From contig CM075650.1 in the NCBI GenBank assembly GCA_037953625.1, positions 121,999,706-122,063,705 on the forward strand: a DNA stretch of 64,000 nt, read 5' to 3'. Shown in pieces: positions 9,720 to 20,665 of the stretch. The DNA is from Crotalaria pallida. Lineage: Eukaryota > Streptophyta > Magnoliopsida > Fabales > Fabaceae. The position numbers and the translations under genes are program-made. The stretch's first letter is position 1; each line of letters begins with the position of its first letter. The notes under the pieces are model-generated. The model was not told where the DNA came from. It saw nothing but the letters and a program-made list of their open reading frames with translations, and did no database searches.

Positions 9720-11474
9720 CTACTGCAACTTCCCCTCTCTGATCATCTCCTCAATCAAGTCTCGCAGCCAGATGCATTCGTCGGTTGTATGGCCATAACC
9801 CTTATGGAAATCACAGTATTTTGACCTATCACGTTGTGCGCCCTTTCTTAAAGACGGAGGTCTTTGGGCAGAGCGTAAGTCGGTCTGCATAGTCTCTCTT
9901 AAAATCTGACTCCTCGGAACAGTTAGAGGGGTGTAATCCTGAAACTTATTCCGGGGAGGGATTCGTCGATCTCGAACATTCCTTTCCTACCTGGCACCAA
10001 AACGTTCGTCACGTTTTTGCTTGTTTTGACTTGGTGGGTCGGCGCGCTGTCTTTCCTCTCTTACTTTCTGCCCTTTGTGGAATTCCTCCAGATTGATAAA
10101 TTTGTTTGATCTTTGCCTTAGCTCTGCCATATCTTTTGGAGGTTTGCCAATCAAGGATTTTCTGAAATCTCCAGATTGTAAACCTTGAGTGAACAATAAT
10201 ACTGCTACCCCCGGTGCTAGTTGAGGGACCGAGCTTGCTTATGCATGGAAACGCGAAAGGTAATCTTTCAAGGACTCATCTTGCTTTTGGGTTATAGCTG
10301 CTAAGGTGTGGTCGGACCTGGGATGGATACAACTAGCCGTGTATCTATTTAAAAATACTCTTTTCATCTCTTCCCAAGAATCAACAGAATTCCGAGGGAG
10401 AGATGAGTACCAACGCAATACTGAAGGTTCGAGGATCATGGAAAAGGCTCGGCATTTCATTTCTTCTCCTCCGCCGTAATAGTTCATTGCCCCCTCGAAA
10501 GAGACAATATGGTCCACTGGGTCGGTTAGACCGTTATAATGTGGGACATTAGAAGGGCCCAAGTAGCCTTGAGGGGTTTGAAACGCCATGATATGTGGGG
10601 TGAAAGGATGACCAGGATAAAAATCACCCTGATCCTGGTTAATGGAGGGGTTAACATGGAAATTTGGTGGTGGAAGCTGCATTATGGGTGTTGGTTGGGG
10701 GTCCATAGTTGGTTGGTTTTGTGGTGGAATAGAGGTTGATTGATTTTGAGCAATCCTTGCCATAGCCTGCTGTTGAAGGTTGGCAATAGCACGTCCCTTC
10801 TGTTCAATTAACGTGGTTTGCCTATTAAGAATATTAATCATCTCTAGTTCTCGAGCTCGAGCGGAAGCCGTAGTTGCATAGGATCTGCTAATGGAATGGC
10901 TATGACGAGAGTTTCCTAGGGCAGATGTACTTGGATTCAATCTGGTTCTATGTGTTGTACTTACATGATCAGGGTTATGTGGGATAGGATGGGTGCGTTG
11001 GGTGTTTCGCCCATGGTGTGCTCGGGTTCCAGTGGTTCTAGAAGTATTTCGTGTGGTAGGGGCTGTGCTACTTGAATCACCATGGGTAGAGGGTGGTGGT
11101 GTAGGTGGAGATGGTGGTGGAGGGGGTGGAGGCTGCATGGTACGTAAAACCTGAAGGGGTTGGGGATTGCTCCCAGCCCTTGGATGGGAAGATTGTGGCG
11201 TTTGGGGGTGTAAAGCGTGAACGCCACTATGATTTTGGCTTTGGTTGTGTGGTGGTTGGCTGTGTGAATGGTTTGGTGGCTGGGGATTATTCCCTGGCCC
11301 AGACTGAGATCTTTGTGATGGTTGTCCATTATTCCCACGATTGTGGTTAAGGACCTCGCGCAGATCGCCTGCGGAGTGAGGTTGTGGTTCATTATTATTT
11401 GCATTCCTGGGCCTGCCACGGGTACGAGCGATGCGTTCACGGAGATCACCAACCTGATTTCTGGTAGTGACCAT
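9720..11474 (-). pseudogene. Gag of element A, interrupted by three in-frame stops
   Basis: Starts at an ATG at 11474, about 30 nt downstream of the PBS. The first 230 residues are Asn/Pro/Gln/His-rich low complexity with a polyproline tract. The gag domain (retrotransposon gag type) lies near residues 300-410, with VDHIVSFEGAM and a RWYSSLP motif. In-frame stops are TAA 10239-10241, TAG 9987-9989 and TAG 9720-9722. All later coding stays in the same frame into protease. Just before the last stop is a C-x2-H-x4-H-x4-C box (CDFHKGYGHTTDEC), taking the place of a CCHC knuckle. Three clean stops with an unshifted frame indicate point mutation. Decay is likely, but the last stop at the gag/pro border is where Ogre-type elements also carry one. 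Confidence 0.85.
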
Positions 11475-11503
11475 GGTGGTGGTGGGAATGATATGTTATT
11501 CAG

Positions 11504-11523
11504 TTCCCCACAGACGGCGCCAA
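11504..11523 (-). other. Primer-binding site of element A
   Basis: On minus the sequence directly after the 5' LTR is TTGGCGCCGTCTGTGGGG. The TGGCGCCG start fits the 3' end of plant tRNA-Asp, but the match breaks after about nine bases. It is therefore a partial fit, as in many Tat elements. Confidence 0.75.
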
Positions 11524-12098
11524 TGTCGTGTTCTTAACCAAGATCAACCTTAAAGCTATGGAAAAGCCTTGAAGAATGATCACGGTCAAGATGTTAATGT
11601 AGGACTCTTAAGGATTTCTGAAGATCCAGTTGGGATAATCAGGTTCTCCCTAGTCAACAATGTGTGTGCTTGTGTCAACTTAGGGATGAGAAAAACGTAC
11701 CTTAGCTCCTATAGCATGATGGTTCTTATAGGAGATTACCTGTGTTCTTTGGGCCGTTCCGGTAAGCCTTTTGTGGAGGTGGAACTCAAGTAGGATTTGT
11801 ATAGGATATGATAAGATCATATCCTTAAACCCTGTAAGTGATAAACTTTATCCAATGCTGTTATATCTAACCAAGAGTCGTGGGGAATCCAGTGATAGTT
11901 ACGGTTTGATAAGGCTGTAAACGATAAGGATTAGATTGGAAGTCCTGTGCTAGCTAAAAACCTTATCAGTACGTAACCGGCGGAAACCCAGTTCGCTCGG
12001 TATAAATATCCGACCGACGCCCCTGTACCTGCATCGAAGTAGTGTGAGTAATGGCCCCTTTGGTCGGTCGTAGCTCGGTCTACTATAGGTCCACTACA
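11524..12098 (-). repeat. 5' LTR of element A
   Basis: 575 bp, partner of 1044-1618. On minus it begins TGTAGTGG and ends CACGACA, and the PBS follows at once. The right boundary is fixed by the AGAAT target duplication at 12099-12103. Confidence 0.93.
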
Positions 12099-12102
12099 AG
12101 AA

Positions 12103-13295
12103 TGGTATCAGAGCTTATGGTAATCCTTAGTGGCCTTAAGCATGGGCTTACATGCTTTGTTTGTGTGTCTCTGTGTGTTTGCTAGTGTTAGGATAGGAGC
12201 ATAAGTTTAGATTCTTATCTTTCTAGGATGTAAGATTTGGTTTGCGGCTTAGTATCGACCATGCTAGTTTAAGAAACCTATTGATTCTAAGGAATAGACA
12301 GTGAATAGATTCTAAGGTTAAAGACCCCATACCCTTTGATGATCCATTTGTGCCTGCAATATTTAAGTTTGTCAATCTTAGCACACCTTTATACAGGGAT
12401 AGTTGTTACCCTTAAGGATGCGGATTGTTATCTTTGGAATTTCGTGCTTGTTGAATTACTTCAACGAAGCAGTTTTTGTTATTAAGATTCAAATCCTTTC
12501 CTTCATGAACCTCTATCAAATTGTAGCCATACCAAACCTATTTAAGACCCTTTAGTCCAAATTGTGGAATTGGAAGTGCCATAGTTACCCTAAATAGTTT
12601 AAAATTTGAGTGATTGAGGAAGGAGAAATAGTCTGAGATGGTAGAAGTTGTAAGATCACCATAAGATAGTTATAAGTTGGATCAAAGTTGGGGAGTCACA
12701 AGGAGGGAAGGAGGCACATGAGGAAATTTTGGAGAAATTCGAGGATTAGAATCACCCCGTACCCTAACTAGGAGTTTAGATTGATCAAGGAGCTGAGTTT
12801 GATTAATGTCCAGGATGGGTCTAAGAAGGAAGATGAGATTTGTTTGAGGAAGTAAGTAAGCATAAGTAATAATAGAATCCCTTTAAGCTAGAGAAATGAT
12901 AGGCGAAGACCCTAGAGTTAGAAAGAGAATTAAAAAGAGGAGTGATTATTGTGAGTTAGTAAGAACCTAAATTGTAGAAAATAGTAATGTTTGAGGAATT
13001 CTAGGAAAAACCCTATACTCTTGGAGATGTGTGAATGCTTGTTAGTTTGAAATTCCCCTCAAGTCCGTACCTATGGTTGGACTTTCTGTGACAACGACCG
13101 GCTAAGAGAGCGGCATCTTCTTCGGTTAGTCCGTTGGACTTAACCCGACTCGACATGCAAGTGACGGTACGAGTGGAATCTCTCCACCTGAAAGAGGTTC
13201 ACAAGAAACATCAGACTGACATGAGAATGTTGGTGCCCTGCTGCCCAATCTACAACGCATTTCTCGGGGACGAGAAATCTTTAAGTTGGGGAAAA
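12103..13295 (+). other. Non-coding internal region of the long-LTR element, with tRNA-Met PBS and PPT
   Basis: Starts with TGGTATCAGAGC (12103-12114), the PBS for initiator tRNA-Met, and ends with a purine tract (AAGTTGGGGAAAA, 13283-13295) just before the right LTR. Between them no ORF encodes gag or pol. A palindromic TTCTCG-GGGA-CGAGAA at 13261-13276, shortly before the PPT, resembles the end of the coding region in Del/Tekay chromoviruses. The element is probably a non-autonomous derivative of that lineage (inference). Its proteins would have to come from another element. Confidence 0.75.
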
Positions 13296-16200
13296 TGTAA
13301 CACCCCGTAAATTCCTCATATTAAATTAAAACACTAAAGAAATTATTTTTGAGAAAAGTGTCTTAAAAAGAATATTTTCTTGTAATGATTTTCCTAAATT
13401 CACGTTTTTTTTTTAAAATAATAAATGACCCTAAAGAATGATTTTCTGGAATAACATTCAACCTTTAGAAATTGAGTTGTCTTTAAAATTTATATGCTTG
13501 ATATTTTTGTAAAAATGATTGTGATCTTGGTGTGAGTCCCTTTGTGATGAATTAGAATTATTTCCTAGATGTGTGTATATACGGTTTTAGTATATGTAAG
13601 TATGCTTGGGATTATATGAGTATTTGATTATGGAAAAGAATAGGATGTATGTGTAAATGCACATATAAGTGATGCATGATGCATGAACGAATGTATATAT
13701 GTGTAATCCGTGTGTGCGTGCATGATGAACATGTATGTGTTTTCCATGATGCCATGCTATGTGTTGTTGAGATAAACATGAAAACAAATTGTGTGTGAAT
13801 GTGTGTATGCCTATGTATATGTTAAGTGTATGCATGAATGTATGTTATATGTTGATGAAAATAGAACTATATGTGCATGTGTGATAGTGTAGGTGATTCG
13901 GCCATGATAAGAATAGAAGGACCAAGTAGGAGCCATTTTCTTAAGCATTAAGAAAATGAAATTTAAATAGAAAAATAGGGAGAGATTAGGAGTGGTGACT
14001 CATGAAGCCTAGGAAGACTTTCCTTCCCTCATGTCTCCCACGACAAGACCTCATCCATGCAACAATATGCCTAGACCAATTTACCCTTAAGCTTCCACAT
14101 TGAACCAAGGCTAGGAAAGGAAATTCTCACACCTTTGCCTTTGATCTTAAAACTGGTGTGTGTGTGTGTTGGCTTCGGTTCACATCTCATTTCCTTCATT
14201 CATTTTCTTTCTCACACCAACACAAACACATTTACTCCCAAGAGCATCATCAAGCTCTTGAGACTCATAGAAAGAAGAGAGTGAGACCGTGAGAGGAGAA
14301 GAGAAGAAGGAGAGTGAAGACCCAAGCTCTTAGCCCAAACACCATTGATTTCTTTCTTCCACACCTTTGCTTTATCAAAGATCAAGAAGAAAACCACCCC
14401 TAACCCTAGAAGAAAGAGACCGAAGCAAACCTAAGAGGAGGTGAAGAGGAAATTTGAAGATTGAGTTAGGAATTAAGGTAGATAGAGTTTTAATTAAGTG
14501 ATTTTGTGTTGCAAAGGACTTTTAATGGATTTCGATTTAATTCTTGTGATGCATGTAATTATTCTTAAGTGATCTTGAGATCTAAGTGTCATGCATGTTA
14601 TTTTTATGCTTTGATCTTGAATATTGATGTGAAAAAGTTTTTGATCTCTTGCTTGTAATTTTCCTCATCACGGTTTTTGTTTGAAGATTGTGTTTAAGTT
14701 CATAAATTGTATGGATTCCTTATGCATGTTGATTTTATGGCCTTATGACCTTACTCTTCTTTGCATGTTCTCCTTATGTTTTGATCTTGGATTTTTATGA
14801 ATAAATGAACTTATAAATCATCAGAACTAAATGATTCGGCCATGAGTAGGAATTTTAAGTCTTGATGTTTTAATTTGATCTAAGTAATTTCATGTTTAGA
14901 AAAATTAATTTCTAGCTTATTTTCACGATTTGTTTGAAGGATTGAGTTTAAGTTATATTTTTGTTTTGATCTTCTTTTGCATGTCTTGATCTATGGTTAA
15001 TTTTTAAGAAAACATGAAGCTTGAACTTGCATGTCTAAATTGAATATAAAGTCTTGATTTCCTTGTATGCATGTCACGGTTTTTAAAGGAAACTAAGCTT
15101 GACAAGCTTTAAAAATAATTTTGAACATGAAGAGAGTTGGAATCAAGGTTGTGTGTGTGTAATGATGATTCGGTTGATGCTTGAAAGAGTAAAATGATGC
15201 TTTTAGGCCTTGCATGATATGATCTAGGAATTTAGGTGTTTGCATGTGAAAATAAAATTGTGAGACTTTGCCTTTTTGCATGTCACCATTCGGCCAAGTC
15301 TAGGTAGAATAGGGAATCATACTAGATCATCCTTTTTCTTACATGTATGATGAAAATTGTCTCACCTAGAGATTTGTAGGTGCATGCATGTGCTTTCTTA
15401 AAGGGTAAAGACTTTGACATAATTCTTGATTTTGTTGTACTAAGAAATTAAAATTTTGTTTACTAAAATTCCTTGTGAACTCACGGTTTTTAGAAGTAAA
15501 GCGAGAATACAAGATTTTGGAAAATGAACTTTGCCTTGATTCATGTTCTTTGTGCATACCATGATAATATTCGGCCTATTCCTGTTAGCTAGCCTAGGAT
15601 CTCTTTTCCAATAAAATAATTTGAAAGAAATGAATGAATTAAATTAATTGAGTGTTGTGTTTGAATGAATATATGTATGAGTGTGTGTGTTTATGAGTTC
15701 GGTTAGGATTAAAAGAAAGTAGAGTTTAAATGCTTTAAATAAACTAAGTTGATTTGTGTGAATCAAATTGTGATATGTGATTTATTTTCCTTTGCTTCAA
15801 TTCGGTTACATAGTTTAAATAGGTTTAGGAAGTTTAATTGCATGAGATAAAATATGCATGATGATTTTGAGGTGGATATAAATTGTTAAAGTAAGGGAGA
15901 CAAATATTGATGTGTTTGGCTTGAAAACTTGATTTGATTTATGAGTAATTGTCTGCCTAAGTGTTTCATGTTATGTAAGTAAGTTGCATGATTACTTTGA
16001 TGATTGATTTTGAGATTTTTATTGATTTTAAGATAGTTTTAGATTTTTGGATTGTATCTTGGCTGTCTAGAACTTGTTTTGTGATAAAAACATGGGTTTT
16101 CAAGTGATACTTTTAAGTTAAAAAGTTATTTAATTAAAGGATGTTTTTAGAATAATTTCGGAGTCTTAATAAAGTGATTCTGTAAGAGTATTTTTGCTGT

Positions 16201-19130
16201 CCAGAATTACTTGGACGCACTTTTTATGTTTAAAAATGTTTCAATGTGACCTAAAACCAAGTTTCCAAGTGACAGTTGATTTTGGTTATATTTTCGAAGT
16301 TTTTCCCAATAAAGGAAGGACGAGTATTAAACCAAAGATTTTCTTTAATGAGTTAGTAACGTAAAATGTTTTATTTAATATGAGGAATGATGTAGAAAAG
16401 AGATTGGGGCGGTTGGCAGCCGGCAGCAAGAAGGATTCGAGGAGACGGTACGCATTAAATAGCTGGACCTCAGGTGAGAGAGAAGCTTTCCTAAGACACC
16501 GTGGTAGTTAGTTGATATAGTAGGACGTTCCGTATCATCTCAAAGATCGGAACTTAGTGGTTCGAAGTCAGTAGTATAAGTGGCAATTGTTTGATTGTGT
16601 GGCCACTTATATGAAGGTGACAATGACCACATTGTTGATTGTGTGATGTTTGTGTGACTAGTCGTATGTTATGTTTACTGCTTTAATTATGTTTAATGAT
16701 AATAGTTGCTGTTGATTAAAACAAGTAATACCCTGATGGACGTCTGTTACGTCTTGACATTAGAAAAGAAATAAGAAAGTTAAAGGAAGTAGAGAAATGA
16801 AGAGAAGGTAAGATTGTTAAAGGATATGAAATGGATTGGAATGGAAAGAGATAGAGAATTGAGATTGGGGGAAGAATGAAACGATAATGTTGAGAACGAG
16901 CCAGAGCTAGGGAGAGTGATGTTGTTTGATTTGAGATGTGGTTTGAGCGGAGCTGGGCTCCTTTTTGTTTTTGGTTTTAGTCTGAGAATTAATGTTGAGT
17001 TGAGCTTGCTCCTCCATTAACGCTCAGCATGGTTTTAGACTGGGAACTAGTGTTGAGTTGAGCTTGCTCCTCCACTAGCGCTCAGCAACGATGGGTTTTT
17101 GAAAAAGGAATTTTTGAAAAGATTTGGGGAAGGAGACTTTTGAAAAGAAGTTTTTGTAAAGAATTGTGAAAAGAAGTTTTTGGAAAAGGATTTGGAAAGC
17201 GGAATTTTTGAAAAGGTTTTGAAATGAGCTTTTGAAGAAGTTTGTAAAACGATGTTTTCAAAGGAAATTTTATGAAACGATCTTTCTGAAAAAAAAAAGT
17301 TTTATGAAAGGACATAATTTTGAGGAAAGTTTTGTGAATCAACCTTTTTGATAAAGTTTTTGGAATGACATTTTGAAAAATTATTTTTGAAACAATATTT
17401 TTGTGAATGTTGGTGAGAATAGATTTTTATGTGAGAGTTTTCAAAAGGATATTTTTTGAAAGTTTATGATAGGAGATTTTCCAAAAAGTTCATGAGATGT
17501 GTTTTGAGGAAAGTAAGGTTGTTTTGAAAAGATTGTTTTGAGAAAAGATGTTGAAATGAGTTGATTTCGAAAAATGGAGAATGCTGAGAAAGTTTGAGAA
17601 ATGAGATTGGAAATGGTGATGTGATCCCAGCTCTGTGCTATGTGAGAATTGATGAGAGAATGTTTATGCAAAGTTAGTGTTCGGGACTCGTTGAAGGGTT
17701 GCACGAAGGACGGGCCGACCTTAGGAGAATTAAAAAGATAAAAGACTTAAAAGATATGCGTGGTGAGGTATGAGAGTGCGAAGTATTGGAGAGGAAGAAA
17801 CGATGAGTATCTGCGGATACTTAGGACGAGATTGCATTAGGGGAGGACGATGACGGTGAAACGTCAAGAAGTCTAGAGTATGTTTCTAGGCGGAACGAAC
17901 TCCACAGGTGGCGCACTAACGTGGTGGGGACTGGGTCTAATGCCGTGGTAAGTTCTGCGGGCCCACTAGAAACATATTGTCGCCCCCTAGATTGCAAATC
18001 GAGAACAGTGAAAGGGACTGGAGTGGGGCATTTGTTTGCCACTGCGAGGCAGTGTGCCATGATTGTTATGAATTGATATTATTGAGGCAGAGTCCTTCTG
18101 GCCTGGGGCCATTTGTGTTGTGACAGCTGTCGTGCCCGCACGGTAAAGGTCCTGTACTCCTATTTGCTTTCGACTAGGTTGGGTGGATGACCGAGGAGAT
18201 GTAGACGTGAGTGACCGCCGAAATTGAAATGAATACTTTGATGGTATTTTAACACTCCCCAATCACCAGAGGTTATGAAATGATAAGAATGGAGGAAAAG
18301 AGAGTACAGTGCTGAAATGGAAATGAATGAGAAAAGGAAAGAATGCTTATAAGATGTGAAAGTAAAGAAGAATGAGAAAGTATAACAATAATAAAAATGT
18401 AAGATGATAATGATAATGATGTCAATAATCCGCTTGGTTGTTGTGTGCTTGTGTACTGTATTGTGTGTTTGTTTGGTCCTATTATCTTGCCTATCGTAAT
18501 CCCACACCGTCGACGATTCGTCGTTCGGAATGCTTACTCTCTCCTGTTCGTTGTTATATTGGTTCTGTTGATATCGCAACGGGAAGACGGAGCATTGCAA
18601 GGAGATCATCACTCTAGAGGAACGGGAGCAGGAACTAAAACGACAGCAAGGGAGCCGCAAGAGAGGGGACTTTACTTCGAGGATGAGGAAAGCCTACAAG
18701 AAGGAAGGGAAGCTTCATCCGGTGGGGTACGAAAGGAAGAGTTAGGGGTAGTGTTTTTAGTTAAGTTTATTGTTTGTGTTTTGAGTCAAGGATTACCGAG
18801 CAACGAACCATTATGTAATTAAGCCAAGTTTTATAATGGGAAATATGAAGTACTTCTAATTTGGAAGATGGAGTAGTGTAAACTCTTGAAATTCATTATG
18901 AATATTCAACACAATGAATCATGATGCTTTTTAAAACTAAGTCATTTCATGGAAATGAAGGTTTTATAAATATAGAATGTCTTTAGTGACAACTCGATTT
19001 TCCGTAAAGGGTATTAAGTTGTTACTGAAACTTCAACCATGTTTTACAAAAAAAAAAATCTGGCCTCAATTTTTGCAACTTTGACAAGAAAAAGGAAGTA
19101 TTTTTGGTTTACGAAAATCGGGCTGTTACA
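13296..19130 (+). repeat. Right LTR (5.8 kb) of the long-LTR non-autonomous element (LARD)
   Basis: 5,835 bp bounded by TGTAACACCCC and GGCTGTTACA, which form inverted termini. Its last 1,038 bp match 1-1039. No TSD pair can be checked because the left end lies outside the window; the right-hand candidate is CATGT, 19131-19135. Inside are a GT run (about 14156-14170), a 58-bp tandem duplication (about 16973-17088), a degenerate TTTTGAAAAGG-rich tract (17094-17590), and repeated ATTCGGCC and CACGGTTTTT words. Short ORFs scattered through it look like chance. The size is far above a usual gypsy LTR. Confidence 0.88.
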
Positions 19131-19140
19131 CATGTCATAC

Positions 19141-19919
19141 CTGTGGCTGGATGCACCATGCTGGCAACTGCACCAAATGCAAGGTTCTTTTGCTCTGTGT
19201 TTGGTAAGGATCCACCAACCGGTATATAAGATCATTCCTACAGAAATTTATAGATGAAACAAATCCATTTAATCAATCAAAATTCGGATTCGGATGCAAG
19301 ATATGCCTAGATGCACTAAAAGGGCTATTACATGTCATATTATTATCTCAAAATAGTGATATTACAGCTCAAAGGATAGCTGAAACTTGAGGATAACAGA
19401 TACTGTTATCAAATGAAAGATAGAATTTGAACTCCACAACTGTTCTCTTTTACAGTACAGGATTTTGGTGAAAACAAGGTATTTGGCAATAATAACAAAT
19501 CATAAACTTCATGGCTAGTAGAGAAATAACAAAAAATAAATATCACTAATAAAAAAACCAATCCGAGCATTTCCATTGGCTTTACCTCTTCATAAGTTTT
19601 TGTAATTCTGATCCCCATTGAGTTCAATCTTGAAAAGAGCTTTTTCTTCAATAAATCAAAAGGCATGGCATCTTTTGAAGCCAAACAGGTTTCCTGCAAT
19701 AGAAATTTTTACATAAATCCAAATGTAATAGTAAATCACAGTGTAAAACACTACACTGAAAAACATTGAGTAAACCTCAAAGAACACTTTTGTAGGAGAC
19801 ATGGGCATCGCATAAAGAAATGTTGGGTAATTTGCTTTTGGACATTGAACATTTTGCTTCATGTAGTCTCTGTAATCCATGAAAACCATCAGGTTTGGAT
19901 CATAAGGATTGTTTTCCAC
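19141..19919 (-). pseudogene. LCYE: Lycopene epsilon-cyclase fragment, three exons with a nonsense codon
   Basis: Exons on minus: 19776-19919 (144 bp, VENNPYDPNLMVFMDYRDYM...), 19586-19693 (108 bp, ETCLASKDAMPFDLLKKKL...) and 19141-19237 (97 bp, SYIPVGGSLPNTEQKNLAF...MVHPATG). Each has GT/AG borders in the right phase. These are hallmark segments of plastid lycopene epsilon-cyclase, which makes the epsilon ring of the alpha-carotene/lutein branch. At 19232-19234 the conserved Trp of EEWSYIP is replaced by TGA. The exons upstream (FAD-binding N-terminus) and downstream are not in the window. The LARD inserted in the intron only 10 bp beyond the last exon. It is a captured or duplicated dead fragment, not the working gene. 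Confidence 0.9.
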
Positions 19920-20599
19920 CTAAAATTGAAACAGAGAATGTCATTAACTCATTATTACTAGCTATCACATTTTATATATTTCATATTAATTAATTAAAAA
20001 AGTAATCAAGGTATACGGTCAAAAGGAAGGTAGAAAACAAACTAATATTTAGATACTGCGACGACTTGGGAAAAATCTGATATGTTCAACAAAAACATTA
20101 GTGTTATTTCTTATGAGGCAAGAATTGCAAAACATCAGATTTTCAAGTGCCAACTTATATTCATATGTTATTCTAATTCCTATTATAGAAACCAGCTGAG
20201 TATAGAGACCTATCATGTATAAGGTAGCATATAGATCATTAGGATTTACTGTAGGAATTGAAATTAAAAAGTTTGTGCTTGCAAGCCATACAATAGTAAC
20301 ATTATTCTGCAAACTGAAAATTAAGTAAATACAAGACACTACCATGCCATAAAGAGTTATTAAACTTTCTTGTTTAGAAGTCTTAGTTTGCTTACCCACT
20401 CTTCAATAGCTTAACAGAGTAATAGGTAAAATAGTAACATAATTCTGCTATGTGACATATCAATCAATCCATTAACTCAACAATTTTCTACAGTCTTTTA
20501 TGTCCAAGTTGGCAGTAAACTAAGATTGCAAATCCTTGAGACTCTCAAGGCTAAAACTAATGCAAAATATTGCATTAAATAAATAATATGTTGTCACAT

Positions 20600-20665
20600 A
20601 AAAGGCACTCAATTTGGAGAACCGTTGCAAAGTCTCCGCCACAAACAGCAACTCTTCTTGTGGTG
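20600..20665 (-). repeat. CACTA-like terminal and subterminal sequence, copy 1
   Basis: On minus it starts CACCACAAGAAGAG and continues with GGCGGAGACTTTGCAACGG, the kind of subterminal GC-rich word seen inside plant CACTA ends. It has the same orientation as the end at 23321 and lies upstream (on minus) of the lycopene cyclase exons. The opposite end of this element is not in the window. Confidence 0.45.

Larger units (their letters stand above)
1044..12098 (-). mobile_element. Ty3/gypsy Tat-lineage LTR retrotransposon (element A), nested
   Basis: Complete element of 11,055 bp read on the minus strand. It has two 575-bp LTRs (1044-1618 and 11524-12098) and a perfect 5-bp target duplication AGAAT at 1039-1043 and 12099-12103. 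A PBS abuts the right LTR and a G-rich polypurine tract abuts the left LTR. Order on minus: gag, protease, reverse transcriptase, RNase H, integrase, then an antisense gene before the 3' LTR. This order, with an archaeal-type RNase H and an antisense accessory ORF, is typical of the Tat/Retand group. The two LTRs differ at about ten positions, so the insertion is recent. Gag carries three in-frame stops and pol one frameshift, so this copy is not autonomous as it stands. Confidence 0.93.

Noticed and set aside
13587..13835. Minus ORF rich in His/Tyr
   Set aside because: Comes from a low-complexity GTGTATG/ATGTATG stretch in the LTR.
17082..17342. Minus ORF rich in Phe/Lys
   Set aside because: Artefact of the TTTTGAAAAGG-like repeats.
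19141..19919. Functional lycopene cyclase gene
   Set aside because: A nonsense codon replaces a conserved Trp, N-terminal exons are missing, and a retrotransposon lies next to the last exon.
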